Positions 10,432-19,712 of a stretch of DNA of 61,423 nucleotides are shown one piece after another. The position numbers were made by a program, and so were the translations under genes. The first letter of the stretch is position 1. Every line of letters starts with the position of its first letter. The notes under the pieces were generated by a model, which saw only the letters and a list, made by a program, of their open reading frames with translations, made no database searches and was not told where the DNA came from. Source of the DNA: Paenibacillus sp. BJ-4 (GTDB lineage: Bacteria > Bacillota > Bacilli > Paenibacillales > Paenibacillaceae); assembly GCF_020404765.1 (NCBI RefSeq), contig NZ_JAIVEM010000057.1:1-61423 (forward strand), in the 5' to 3' direction.

Positions 10432-11190
10432 CTAAATATCCTGCATATCCAGTATAACAGGGCAGTGGTCACTGCCCGTAATATGGCAATCAATGCTTGC
10501 ATCTATCAATAGCGGGCGAAGTCTGTCCGAGACGAGAAAGTAATCGATCCGCCAGCCGATGTTCCGTTCTCTCACCTTCGGCATGTAGGACCACCAGGAA
10601 TAAACATCCGTCCGGTCAGGATAAAAGTATCTGAAAGTGTCTGTAAATCCAGCGTCGAGCAGCTGCGACATTCGCTCCCGTTCCTCAGGCGTAAAACCGG
10701 CATTTCCATAGTTGGTTTTTGCATTTTTCAGATCAATTTCCTGATGAGCCACGTTGAGATCACCACAAACAATGACAGGCTTCAATGCATCCAGCTGTTG
10801 CAGATAGCTGCGAAAACGGTCCTCCCATTCCAGTCTGTACGGTAGTCGCGACAGATCTCGTTTGGTATTCGGAGTATATACATTAACCAGATAAAATTCC
10901 TCGAATTCCAGAGTAATGGTTCTACCTTCAGGCTCCCCGTTTTCTTCAAGTCCGTAATGCACGGAAAGCGGCTTGATTTTGGTGAAGATAGCCGTACCGG
11001 AGTAGCCTTTTTTCTCGGCATAATTCCAATACTGTGTGTATTCCTCCATGTTCTCCATGAGGATTTGGCCCTCTTGAAGCTTGGTTTCCTGAACGCAAAA
11101 AATATCAGCATTCGTTTCTTTTAGATAAGTATAAAATCCTTTGGTCACACAGGCTCTTAAACCATTAACATTCCAAGATATTAATTTCAT
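10432..11190 (-). CDS. exoA: Exodeoxyribonuclease III / AP endonuclease
   Basis: This 252-residue enzyme of the Xth/ExoA family nicks DNA at abasic sites and trims 3' blocked ends in base excision repair. Visible metal and catalytic motifs are SWNVNGLRA (residues 5-13), VQETKL, GDLNVAH, and the C-terminal SDHCPV with the catalytic histidine. Length is normal for the family. The ATG follows AAGGAGAT at a good distance. It is transcribed alone on the minus strand. Confidence 0.95.
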   Translation of the reverse strand: MKLISWNVNGLRACVTKGFYTYLKETNADIFCVQETKLQEGQILMENMEEYTQYWNYAEKKGYSGTAIFTKIKPLSVHYGLEENGEPEGRTITLEFEEFYLVNVYTPNTKRDLSRLPYRLEWEDRFRSYLQQLDALKPVIVCGDLNVAHQEIDLKNAKTNYGNAGFTPEERERMSQLLDAGFTDTFRYFYPDRTDVYSWWSYMPKVRERNIGWRIDYFLVSDRLRPLLIDASIDCHITGSDHCPVILDMQDI

Positions 11191-11414
11191 TGTTGATCTC
11201 CTTATTACTCATCGCGGTCAAGCGGTATGATTGAATATCTCCTCGGTTGAGGTAAGCATATATAATGAAACAGCTTTTCTACATTAAAATAGTTTGTAAT
11301 ATATTACTTGGATCTAAAAAGGAATGCTCTCTAACGGTCGAGACTGCGAAGCTTAGGCTAGCGATACGTAGGCCATGACATTCTGTGTCCCAGGAGGTAC
11401 TCATACTGTTGCAA

Positions 11415-11450
11415 CAAAAAAAGCTTCCTAATTAGGAAATTAGGAAGCTT
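11415..11450 (-). terminator. Terminator of the tRNA-Arg gene
   Basis: Perfect 13-bp arms (11421-11433 and 11438-11450) with a 4-nt loop, followed on the minus strand by seven T residues. It ends the tRNA transcript before exoA. Confidence 0.85.
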
Positions 11451-11462
11451 CTTCAGTACGTA

Positions 11463-11536
<74 letters not shown>

Positions 11537-11556
11537 ATAAAATTCAAGCGAACATT

Positions 11557-11585
11557 AATATATCACATGGGTAAGAAAGATTCAA
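11557..11585 (-). promoter_or_regulatory. Promoter of tRNA-Arg
   Basis: On the minus strand TTGAAT (11585-11580) and TATATT (11562-11557) are exactly 17 bp apart, about 20 bp before the tRNA 5' end. Confidence 0.7.
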
Positions 11586-11770
11586 GTCTTTTTTTATATT
11601 ATTTGATTGTTTTAGCCTTTGTGCAGCATAAATTCAGAGTAGGTGTGGTTTTTTTTGCCTTATAAAAGGGTATGTTAGAATACAGGTGAATATGTTGAAG
11701 ACGAGTGGTTGGACTTAAACTGCTGTTTCTCATATAATCTACAAATACTTTAGCTTACGGAGGAGAGGGG

Positions 11771-12706
11771 GTGCCTTTAATAAAGGACTCCAAGGTGACG
11801 ACAAAAGAAAATAATATTGTATTGTTTCCGAAGACACTGGACTATTATCAAATTCAACTTACTGTGATGCTTGAAAACGAACGTTACGGAGAGGCGATGG
11901 CGATGCTGCGTTTTTTAATGCAGTGTCAGGGACAGGAGCAGAAACAATACGATGAATGGGAAGCTCTATTACAATGGCTGGAAGCTGCCTTTCCACAGTA
12001 TGCTGACAGTGAGGGAGTAAAGGGCGCTGCGGAAGAAGACGAGGTCGATGAAGTAGAATTGGCTCGTCGTCATGCACGCTTTAAGCAAGAGCAGGATGCA
12101 GGGTATGGCAATAAGCTGCTGCAGATGGCTATGGATGAACCATTATCCGAACAGACGATTTTAGCACTTGAGCAGTTGTCCTATCTGGAGCTACCGGAAA
12201 TTGACGCTGCCTTGCTTCGCTGGATAAAGGAACGGGAAATCCATCCTCTCCTCCAATTCCGTATTTTGCAAACACTGCGACGACGCGGAATGGAAGGGAC
12301 GATAGAAATCAGACGGGGAGATGAAAAAGCGGAGATCGATATTGAGACCGTTCCGCTTCAGCCGGGTGATTTTCCTGAACAGATTATGCGTATCTTGGAA
12401 CGGGTGGCCGATCAGACCGAGGTGCATGAGCCTACGCTGTTTTATTTTGCGCAGGAGTTGTGGTCCCAGTTTGTGATGGCTGTATACGGTACGAATGATT
12501 ACAGATCGATGCTGGTGGAGGAGGACGGAATGCCGGATATTTGGGCGGCAGCTCTCCATCAGACGGTTTCGGAGAGTTTGAGTGGACACAGCAATGAGGA
12601 AGAAACACGTGCTATTTACGGCATTACAGATGCGCTACGCTTCCGTTTTGAGCAGGCGTATCGGTCGATGCGGCTATTTGTAGCTGCAGGAATGAATACT
12701 CCTTAA
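11771..12706 (+). CDS. YsoA-like conserved protein upstream of tig
   Basis: This 311-residue protein is soluble, acidic and helical in appearance, with no signal peptide or membrane segment. Helical pairs rich in leucine and alanine (for example LENERYGEAMAMLRFLMQC) suggest tetratricopeptide-like repeats. In Bacillus subtilis the TPR protein YsoA occupies exactly this place before tig, so I infer it is the counterpart. No function is established that I know of. The GTG start at 11771 follows GGAGGAG by about 5 nt. Confidence 0.65.
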   Translation: MPLIKDSKVTTKENNIVLFPKTLDYYQIQLTVMLENERYGEAMAMLRFLMQCQGQEQKQYDEWEALLQWLEAAFPQYADSEGVKGAAEEDEVDEVELARRHARFKQEQDAGYGNKLLQMAMDEPLSEQTILALEQLSYLELPEIDAALLRWIKEREIHPLLQFRILQTLRRRGMEGTIEIRRGDEKAEIDIETVPLQPGDFPEQIMRILERVADQTEVHEPTLFYFAQELWSQFVMAVYGTNDYRSMLVEEDGMPDIWAAALHQTVSESLSGHSNEEETRAIYGITDALRFRFEQAYRSMRLFVAAGMNTP

Positions 12707-12748
12707 TGCCCGGAAACGTTTACCTGTAAAGCATTCAAAGGGCTGCTC

Positions 12749-12777
12749 TTGAAAAAGACAGTAATGTTAGATATACT
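12749..12777 (+). promoter_or_regulatory. Promoter of tig
   Basis: TTGAAA (12749-12754) and TATACT (12772-12777) with a 17-bp spacer, about 70 bp before the trigger factor start. Confidence 0.7.
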
Positions 12778-12849
12778 ATAGTGGTTATTTTGTGTGCGTT
12801 GATTGTAATGAAAACTAAGTGAAGATTTTGTTGGAGGGGAAAGCATAAA

Positions 12850-14163
12850 ATGAAAGCAACTTGGGAGAAAATAGAGAAGAACCTTGGGGTTCTTGAAGTT
12901 GAGGTTGACGCGGATCGTGTAGCCGCTGCACTCGACAAAGCTTTTAATAAAGTGGTAAAGCAAGTAAGTGTACCAGGATTCCGTAAAGGTAAGGTACCAC
13001 GTCCTATTTTTGAAAAACGCTACGGAATTGAAAGCTTGTATCAGGATGCAATTGACTTCCTGCTGCCAGAAGCTTACGGCCAAGCTGTAGAGCAAACGGA
13101 CATCTTCCCGGTTGACAGCCCGGATGTTGAAATTGATCAATTTGCTAAAGGCGAATCTTTCAAATTCAAAGCGAAGGTTACAGTTAAACCTGAAGTGACT
13201 TTGGGCGATTACAAAGGCGTAGAAGTGCCTGTAAGCAAACTTGAAGTAAGCGACGAAGAATTGACTCAAGAGCTGGAGCGCCTGCAACAACGTCATGCAG
13301 AATTGGTTGTCGTTGATGAAGATGCTGCTCAATCCGGCGATACAGCTATTATCGACTTCGATGGTTCCGTAGACGGCGTACAGTTCGAAGGCGGACAAGC
13401 TGAGAAGTATTCTCTGGAGCTGGGCTCCAACACATTCATCCCTGGCTTTGAAGATCAAGTGATCGGTTTGCACACTGGCGATTCCAAGGACGTTGAAGTA
13501 ACGTTCCCTGAGAACTACCATTCTGCTGACCTTGCTGGTAAACAAGCCGTATTCAAAGTGAAAGTTCATGAACTGAAACGCAAAGTTCTTCCTGAACTGG
13601 ACGATGAATTTGCTAAAGATGTAAGTGAATTTGACACACTGGCTGAATTCAAGGAAGACTTGAAAAAGCAATTGCTGGAGCGTAAGGAAAACGAAGCTAA
13701 AGCAGCTCGTGAGGGTGCTGTAGTGGAGAAAGTTGCTGAGAACGCAACAATCGACATTCCTGAAGCAATGGTCAAGAGTGAAGTGCAAAACATGGTTCGC
13801 GATTTCGACAACCGTCTGCGCAGCCAAGGCATGAACCTTGAAATGTTCCTCGGCTTCTCCGGTCAAAGCAAGGAAGATCTGGAAGAGCAAATGAAAGCTG
13901 ATGCTGAGAAGCGCGTACGTAACAACCTCGTGCTGGAGCAAGTGGCTAAAGCAGAAAACATCGAAGTTTCCGAAGCGGAAATTGATGAAGAGCTGAAAAA
14001 CATGGCTGATGCTTATAAACGTTCTGTTGAAGAAATCCGCAGCATTCTGGAAAGTAACGGCTCGTTCGCAAACTTGAAAGAAGAGATCTCACTGCGCAAA
14101 ACAATTGCTTTGCTGGTAGAAAATAGCAAAGAAGTTGAAGCGCCAGCTGCAGCTGCTGAGTAA
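12850..14163 (+). CDS. tig: Trigger factor, ribosome-associated chaperone
   Basis: Trigger factor binds the ribosome exit tunnel and shields nascent chains; it also has peptidyl-prolyl isomerase activity. The 437 residues show the normal order: N-terminal ribosome-binding domain with the signature GFRKGKVPRPI near residue 43, a FKBP-type domain at about 150-240 (GDTAIIDFDGSVDG), and a long helical C-terminal domain. Codon use is biased towards highly expressed genes. Own promoter and terminator make it a single-gene unit. Confidence 0.97.
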   Translation: MKATWEKIEKNLGVLEVEVDADRVAAALDKAFNKVVKQVSVPGFRKGKVPRPIFEKRYGIESLYQDAIDFLLPEAYGQAVEQTDIFPVDSPDVEIDQFAKGESFKFKAKVTVKPEVTLGDYKGVEVPVSKLEVSDEELTQELERLQQRHAELVVVDEDAAQSGDTAIIDFDGSVDGVQFEGGQAEKYSLELGSNTFIPGFEDQVIGLHTGDSKDVEVTFPENYHSADLAGKQAVFKVKVHELKRKVLPELDDEFAKDVSEFDTLAEFKEDLKKQLLERKENEAKAAREGAVVEKVAENATIDIPEAMVKSEVQNMVRDFDNRLRSQGMNLEMFLGFSGQSKEDLEEQMKADAEKRVRNNLVLEQVAKAENIEVSEAEIDEELKNMADAYKRSVEEIRSILESNGSFANLKEEISLRKTIALLVENSKEVEAPAAAAE

Positions 14164-14225
14164 TTCAAACGATAAAATATACGATGTATGCTCTAACAGG
14201 CTGCGACGTAGTAATTAGATAGGGA

Positions 14226-14260
14226 TAAGGCACGTAGTGAAAGTTACGTGCCTTATTTTT
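14226..14260 (+). terminator. Terminator after tig
   Basis: Eleven-base arms (14226-14236 and 14245-14255) with an 8-nt loop, followed by a T-run. The remaining gap up to the clpP promoter (14261-14431) shows nothing I can name. Confidence 0.85.
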
Positions 14261-14431
14261 ACCTTGGGTAACCCAAATTTTAGTCGTTTATGGAAAACGC
14301 TGTGAGTGGTGTTTTCTTGTTTTACATAAGTCACTACCGTACATTTGCACATACATACGAAACATGGTTAAATATGAGAAGGTCTTGGCAGAGCATGTAA
14401 CAGCCGTACTACTAGATGAGCGGATGCAAAT

Positions 14432-14460
14432 ATGACACAAGACTCTGAACATGTTAAAAT
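14432..14460 (+). promoter_or_regulatory. Promoter of clpP
   Basis: ATGACA (14432-14437) and TAAAAT (14455-14460) with a 17-bp spacer. A weaker candidate is TTGCAC 14345-14350 with TTAAAT 14368-14373. I could not find a convincing CtsR heptad repeat or CIRCE element. Confidence 0.5.
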
Positions 14461-14568
14461 ATTTTGTAAGGTGTTCCCGTTTCATGCTCGCCGCTTTCGT
14501 TTTAATGGGACTTAAGGAAGCGGATGAATACAGGTGTTCATTTTAATTAAGAAAAGAGGTTGGTCGTG

Positions 14569-15159
14569 ATGAGTCTCGTCCCTATGGTTGTGGAACAAAC
14601 GAATCGAGGAGAACGGTCTTACGATATTTACTCGCGGTTGCTTAAGGATCGCATCATTTTCCTGAGTGGCCCGATTGATGACGATGTCGCCAATCTCGTC
14701 ATTGCACAGTTACTGTTCCTTTCTGCGGAAGATCCAGAGAAGGATATCAATTTGTATATTAACTCGCCGGGCGGTTCTGTAACTGCGGGCATGGGTATAT
14801 ATGATACAATGCAATTTATTAAGCCGGACGTATCGACGATCTGTGTAGGCATGGCTGCAAGTATGGGTTCTTTGCTGCTCACAGCGGGTGCACCAGGCAA
14901 AAGATATGCACTTACCAACAGTGAAGTTATGATCCATCAGCCGCTCGGCGGCATTCAGGGGCAAGCCTCCGATATGCTGATTCATGCGGACTGGATTATC
15001 AAAACACGTGCCAAGCTGAATCAAATCTATGTAGAGCGTACAGGTCAGCCCCTCGAAAAAATCGAACGTGATACTGACCGGGATTTCTTCATGGAAGCAG
15101 AAGAGGCAAAAGCATATGGTATCATTGACCAGGTGCTGTCTAAACCGATTAATCTGTAA
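14569..15159 (+). CDS. clpP: ATP-dependent Clp protease proteolytic subunit
   Basis: ClpP forms the double-ring serine protease chamber fed by ClpX and other AAA+ unfoldases. The catalytic triad is at the textbook positions: S98 in GMAASMGS, H123 in MIHQPLGG and D172 in TDRDFF. With the ATG at 14569 the protein has 196 residues. The in-frame TTG at 14560 overlaps the AGAGGT ribosome site and is rejected. clpX follows after 12 bp, so protease and partner are made together; in Bacillus clpP lies elsewhere. Confidence 0.97.
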   Translation: MSLVPMVVEQTNRGERSYDIYSRLLKDRIIFLSGPIDDDVANLVIAQLLFLSAEDPEKDINLYINSPGGSVTAGMGIYDTMQFIKPDVSTICVGMAASMGSLLLTAGAPGKRYALTNSEVMIHQPLGGIQGQASDMLIHADWIIKTRAKLNQIYVERTGQPLEKIERDTDRDFFMEAEEAKAYGIIDQVLSKPINL

Positions 15160-15171
15160 AGGGGTGGCTCT

Positions 15172-16428
15172 ATGTTTAAATTTAATGATGAAAAAGGACA
15201 ATTAAAATGTTCTTTCTGCGGCAAATCTCAAGATCAGGTTCGCAAGCTTGTTGCCGGACCAGGCGTATATATATGTGACGAATGCATTGAGCTGTGCACG
15301 GAGATTGTGGAAGAGGAATTGGGTCATGAGGAAGAAGTGGATCTGAAAGACATTCCGAAACCAATGCAAATCCGTGACATTTTGGACCAATATGTCATTG
15401 GTCAGGATCAAGCGAAAAAATCGTTGTCTGTAGCGGTATATAACCATTACAAACGTATTAATACACAAAACAAAATTGATGATGTGGAATTGCAAAAAAG
15501 TAACATTCTGATGCTTGGACCTACAGGTTCGGGTAAAACGTTGCTAGCGCAAACCATGGCTAAAATTTTGAACGTACCTTTTGCTATCGCAGATGCCACT
15601 TCCCTCACGGAAGCTGGTTATGTGGGTGAAGACGTTGAAAACATTTTGCTGAAATTGATTCAAGCTGCCGATTATGATGTGGAAAAAGCCGAGCGCGGTA
15701 TTATCTACATTGACGAAATTGATAAAGTAGCCCGTAAATCCGAAAACCCGTCCATTACGCGTGACGTATCGGGAGAAGGGGTGCAACAGGCGCTGCTTAA
15801 AATTTTGGAAGGCACGGTTGCCTCTGTACCTCCACAAGGTGGTCGCAAGCATCCGCACCAAGAATTTATTCAAATTGACACCACAAATATTCTGTTTATT
15901 TGCGGTGGTGCCTTTGACGGTCTGGAGCAAATGATCAAACGCCGTATCGGTAAAAAGGTCATCGGCTTTAATGCTACTAGCGAACAAAAAGATCTGAAGC
16001 CAGGCGAATATACTTCAATGGTATTGCCTGAGGACCTGTTGAAATTCGGTCTGATCCCGGAATTCGTAGGACGTTTGCCAGTCATTTCTACGCTGGAGCC
16101 GCTTGATGAGAAAACATTGGTTCGTATCTTGTCTGAGCCGAAAAATGCGTTAACCAAGCAATATCAGAAGCTGCTGGAACTGGATAATGTGCAACTGGAG
16201 TTTAAGCAGGATGCTCTGGAAGCCATTGCTCGTGAGGCGATCAAGCGTAACACGGGTGCCCGTGGTCTTCGCGCGATCATCGAAGGTATTATGCTTGATG
16301 TAATGTATGAAGTTCCTTCCCGTGAGGATGTAACGACATGCGTTATCAATGAGCAGGTAGTAAAAGACAAAATCGCACCGGAACTCGGTGGTACAGATAA
16401 GGATAAAAAACAAGAAGAGAGCGCCTAA
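15172..16428 (+). CDS. clpX: ATP-dependent Clp protease ATP-binding subunit ClpX
   Basis: ClpX unfolds tagged substrates and passes them to ClpP. The 418 residues start with a four-cysteine zinc domain (CSFCGK and CDECIELC, residues 14-42). The AAA+ core has Walker A GPTGSGKT and Walker B IIYIDEID, and IGFNA is the loop that docks into ClpP. The C-terminal domain ends in a charged tail. Adjacent to clpP, so the two form one functional unit. Confidence 0.97.
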   Translation: MFKFNDEKGQLKCSFCGKSQDQVRKLVAGPGVYICDECIELCTEIVEEELGHEEEVDLKDIPKPMQIRDILDQYVIGQDQAKKSLSVAVYNHYKRINTQNKIDDVELQKSNILMLGPTGSGKTLLAQTMAKILNVPFAIADATSLTEAGYVGEDVENILLKLIQAADYDVEKAERGIIYIDEIDKVARKSENPSITRDVSGEGVQQALLKILEGTVASVPPQGGRKHPHQEFIQIDTTNILFICGGAFDGLEQMIKRRIGKKVIGFNATSEQKDLKPGEYTSMVLPEDLLKFGLIPEFVGRLPVISTLEPLDEKTLVRILSEPKNALTKQYQKLLELDNVQLEFKQDALEAIAREAIKRNTGARGLRAIIEGIMLDVMYEVPSREDVTTCVINEQVVKDKIAPELGGTDKDKKQEESA

Positions 16429-16469
16429 GGATTGATACTTCGCGATCTCTACAACATGAGAAGCCGGAT

Positions 16470-16509
16470 CTCCACTTCACTAAACCTTATGAGGTTTTAA
16501 GGGGTGGAG
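16470..16509 (+). other. Inverted repeat between clpX and ispG
   Basis: CTCCAC 16470-16475 pairs with GTGGAG 16504-16509, and an inner AAACCT/AGGTTT pair (16482-16487, 16492-16497) closes a TATG tetraloop. No T-run follows, so a terminator is unlikely; it lies about 30 nt before the ispG start in the untranslated region. Role unknown. Confidence 0.4.
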
Positions 16510-16537
16510 GTTTGGTGTTAATGGGAGAGAAAAGTAC

Positions 16538-17656
16538 ATGTTCTTAAGACAAGACACACGTCCCGTTAAAGTCGGGAATCTGACGATTGGCGGCAGCAAT
16601 GAAGTCATCATCCAAAGTATGTGTACAACCAAAACAGCAGATGTGGAAGCTACTGTAGCCGAGATTCTTCGTTTGGAAGAAGCCGGATGTCAACTGGTGC
16701 GGGTTACCGTCAACAATGAGGAAGCAGCCGCAGCCATTAAAGAAATTAAAAAACGGATTCATATTCCGCTCGTCGCGGACATTCATTTTAATTACAAGCT
16801 GGCTCTATTGGCGATTGAAAATGGAATTGACAAGGTCCGCATTAATCCAGGTAATATTGGTCGACGCGAAAAAGTAGAAGCTGTTGTTAAAGCATGTAAG
16901 GAAAGAGGAATTCCGATTCGGATCGGTGTCAATGCCGGATCATTGGAGCAGCATTTGCTGGATAAGTACGGCTATCCTACGCCAGAAGCGATGGTGGAAA
17001 GCGCGCTGTACCATATCGGTATTCTGGAGGAGCTTGATTTTCACGATATTATCGTGTCTCTGAAAGCGTCTGACGTACCGATGGCGATTGCCGCTTATAC
17101 GAAAGCAGCTGAAATTATCAAGTATCCGCTCCACCTGGGCATCACCGAAGCAGGTACGCTCTTTACCGGAACGGTTAAAAGTGCGGCGGGTATGGGTGCC
17201 TTGCTGGCATCAGGCATCGGCTCCACGATGCGTATTTCGCTCAGTGCCGATCCGGTGGAAGAAGTGAAGGTTGCACGGGAACTGCTCAAAACGTTTGGAC
17301 TGATCACCAATGCGGCTACATTGATTTCCTGTCCAACTTGCGGACGTCTGGACATTGATCTGTTCTCTATTGCCAACGAGGTAGAGGACTATATTGCAAA
17401 ACTCAAGGTGCCGATTAAAGTCTCGGTGCTGGGCTGTGCAGTGAATGGTCCCGGTGAAGCGAAGGAAGCTGATATCGGCATTGCGGGAGCACGTGGGGAA
17501 GGACTTTTGTTCCGTTACGGTAAAATGATCCGCAAAGTACCCGAAGCGGATATGGTTGATGAACTGAAAAAAGAAATTGATGTCATCGTCAAAGCTTATG
17601 AAGAGACAGGTAAAATTCCTGGACGCGAAGAACGCCATACAGCTGAGAAAGTATAG
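16538..17656 (+). CDS. ispG: 4-hydroxy-3-methylbut-2-enyl diphosphate synthase
   Basis: IspG (GcpE) is the iron-sulfur enzyme that reductively opens 2-C-methylerythritol cyclodiphosphate in the MEP isoprenoid pathway. The 372 residues contain the cluster cysteines SCPTCGR and, further on, [20 protein letters not shown]. Length is typical of the bacterial short form. It sits among proteolysis genes, between clpX and lonB, with its own ribosome site GGGAGAG; this placement differs from Bacillus. A strong terminator follows. Confidence 0.95.
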   Translation: MFLRQDTRPVKVGNLTIGGSNEVIIQSMCTTKTADVEATVAEILRLEEAGCQLVRVTVNNEEAAAAIKEIKKRIHIPLVADIHFNYKLALLAIENGIDKVRINPGNIGRREKVEAVVKACKERGIPIRIGVNAGSLEQHLLDKYGYPTPEAMVESALYHIGILEELDFHDIIVSLKASDVPMAIAAYTKAAEIIKYPLHLGITEAGTLFTGTVKSAAGMGALLASGIGSTMRISLSADPVEEVKVARELLKTFGLITNAATLISCPTCGRLDIDLFSIANEVEDYIAKLKVPIKVSVLGCAVNGPGEAKEADIGIAGARGEGLLFRYGKMIRKVPEADMVDELKKEIDVIVKAYEETGKIPGREERHTAEKV

Positions 17657-17710
17657 GCAAAATCAGTTTTTGCACAGAAGTATAATCATACTTTATGGTC
17701 ATGATATCAT

Positions 17711-17758
17711 CGCCGTGAAGAACAGTTCTGCTATAGAATTGTTCTTCGCGGTGTTTTT
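17711..17758 (+). terminator. Terminator after ispG
   Basis: Stem of about 14 bp with two G-U pairs between 17711-17724 and 17740-17753, followed by TTTTTGTATTTT. Confidence 0.8.
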
Positions 17759-17874
17759 GTATTTTCTCCCTGATCTTTTGAGAGACTGCCGTTTAGCTAT
17801 CGTGGAAAAGGAAATACTGTCTTTCATAGAGCGGCATTTTTCAATTTGCTGAGATGAGAAACGGAGGAAATACA

Positions 17875-19602
17875 ATGGACTTGACTATGATTTTGTTGTT
17901 GGTACAAATGTTTTTCGGGATTGTCATCGGTCTGTATTTCTGGAATCTCCTGCGGAGCCAGAAAACGAACCGTAGTGCGGTGGACCGAGAGTCCCGGAAG
18001 GAGTTGGACAAGCTGCGCAAACTGCGCTCCATTTCACTTACCAAGCCGCTGGCTGAACGCACGCGACCAGCAACATTACAGGATATCGTCGGGCAGAAGG
18101 ATGGACTGCGTGCGCTCAAGGCGGCGCTATGTAGTGCGAATCCCCAGCATGTCATTATTTATGGCCCGCCGGGGGTAGGGAAGACGGCTGCTGCGCGCGT
18201 AGTGCTGGAAGAGGCGAAGAAAAACTTGTCCTCTCCATTCAAGGCTGATGCGAAATTCACGGAGATTGACGCCACGACAGCCCGTTTTGATGAGCGTGGT
18301 ATTGCGGACCCGTTAATTGGCTCGGTGCATGATCCCATTTATCAGGGGGCAGGTGCTATGGGGGTAGCGGGTATTCCGCAACCCAAGCCTGGAGCTGTAA
18401 CAAAGGCGCATGGTGGCATGTTGTTCATTGATGAAATTGGTGAATTGCACCCGACGCAGATGAATAAGCTGTTGAAAGTGCTGGAGGACCGCAAGGTATT
18501 TTTGGAGAGTGCGTATTACAACTCGGAAGATGCAAATACTCCTGCCTACATCCACGATATTTTTCAAAATGGTTTGCCAGCGGATTTTCGTTTGGTAGGT
18601 GCGACGACCCGTTCACCGCATGAACTTCCACCTGCCATCCGCTCCCGGTGTATGGAAATTTATTTCCGTGCCCTTCAGCCGCAGGAGATTGCTCGTATTG
18701 CTGAGGATGCTGTCCACAAGCTGGGCTTTGGGCCTTGTCCCGAGGCAGTAGAGGTTGTACAGCGTTACGCTACGAACGGTCGGGAGGCCGTCAATATGAT
18801 TCAGCTTGCTGCTGGTTTGGCACTTACCGAGAAGCGGGAACGTCTCAATGCGTCTGATGTGGAATGGGTTGCGGGAAGCAGCCAAATTCAACCGCGTCCT
18901 GATCGAAAGATACCGGGTTTACCGCAAATCGGGTTTGTTAACGGATTAGCTGTATACGGCCCGAATATGGGAATGCTGCTGGAAATTGAGGTTACGGCGG
19001 TTCCAGTTCCTGAAGGTAAGGGAAGCTACAATATTACGGGAGTAGTGGATGAGGAGGAAATTGGAGGTGGCTCTCGTACACTGCGCCGCAAGAGTATGGC
19101 TAAAGGCTCTGTGGAAAATGTGTTGACCGTTTTGCGCACAATCGGACTGTCTCCGTCGAATTACGATCTGCACATCAACTTTCCCGGGGGCACGCCAGTA
19201 GACGGTCCTTCGGCAGGAATCGCCATGGCGACAGCTATTGCTTCCGCCATGCGGGGAATTCCGGTGGATCACGAAATTGCGATGACTGGAGAGGTTAGCA
19301 TCCACGGCCGTGTCAAACCGATTGGCGGCGTATTAGCCAAGGTCGAGGCGGCTTTTCAGGCAGGAGCCAAAAAAGTGATCATTCCCCAGGAAAACTGGCA
19401 AGCTCTTTTTGACAGTATTGAGGGCTTACAAGTCATCCCCGTACAGTCGGTTACCGAAGTATTCCGCCATGTGTTCGGGGAAGCAATGACGTCGGAATCA
19501 CCTGTGCATGCGCCAATTGAGACTTTTCGCCCAGCCCAATCTTCGTTGTTACAGGCTGATGGAACGCATAATGGGGCGATATCTGATACAGGATCTTGCT
19601 AA
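17875..19602 (+). CDS. lonB: LonB-type ATP-dependent protease
   Basis: This 575-residue AAA+ serine protease has an N-terminal membrane segment (MILLLVQMFFGIVIGLYFW, residues 4-22), Walker A GPPGVGKT and the Lon-type protease domain. The catalytic serine is in DGPSAGIAM and the lysine in GGVLAKVEAA. In Bacillus, LonB is a forespore-associated protease made under SigmaF; the same role is inferred. The ATG at 17875 follows ACGGAGGAAA; the ATG seven codons upstream lacks this spacing. lon follows, giving the tandem lonB-lonA order known from Bacillus. Confidence 0.93.
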   Translation: MDLTMILLLVQMFFGIVIGLYFWNLLRSQKTNRSAVDRESRKELDKLRKLRSISLTKPLAERTRPATLQDIVGQKDGLRALKAALCSANPQHVIIYGPPGVGKTAAARVVLEEAKKNLSSPFKADAKFTEIDATTARFDERGIADPLIGSVHDPIYQGAGAMGVAGIPQPKPGAVTKAHGGMLFIDEIGELHPTQMNKLLKVLEDRKVFLESAYYNSEDANTPAYIHDIFQNGLPADFRLVGATTRSPHELPPAIRSRCMEIYFRALQPQEIARIAEDAVHKLGFGPCPEAVEVVQRYATNGREAVNMIQLAAGLALTEKRERLNASDVEWVAGSSQIQPRPDRKIPGLPQIGFVNGLAVYGPNMGMLLEIEVTAVPVPEGKGSYNITGVVDEEEIGGGSRTLRRKSMAKGSVENVLTVLRTIGLSPSNYDLHINFPGGTPVDGPSAGIAMATAIASAMRGIPVDHEIAMTGEVSIHGRVKPIGGVLAKVEAAFQAGAKKVIIPQENWQALFDSIEGLQVIPVQSVTEVFRHVFGEAMTSESPVHAPIETFRPAQSSLLQADGTHNGAISDTGSC

Positions 19603-19712
19603 TAAGCGACCCTTTCATTGGTTTTTTTATTTAACATTTGATAAAATATGAAAGATAACAACGTGAGGATTGTAAAATCCGGAACCTGAGAATCACTGGA
19701 GGTGCGAAAGCG

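Noticed and set aside
12703..13941. 412-codon open frame on the minus strand
   Set aside because: It lies entirely opposite tig, has no ribosome site, and encodes a phenylalanine/leucine-rich sequence typical of the complement of a biased highly expressed gene.
14261..14568. CtsR or CIRCE operator before clpP
   Set aside because: I looked for the heptad repeat GGTCAAA and for the CIRCE inverted repeat and found no convincing match.
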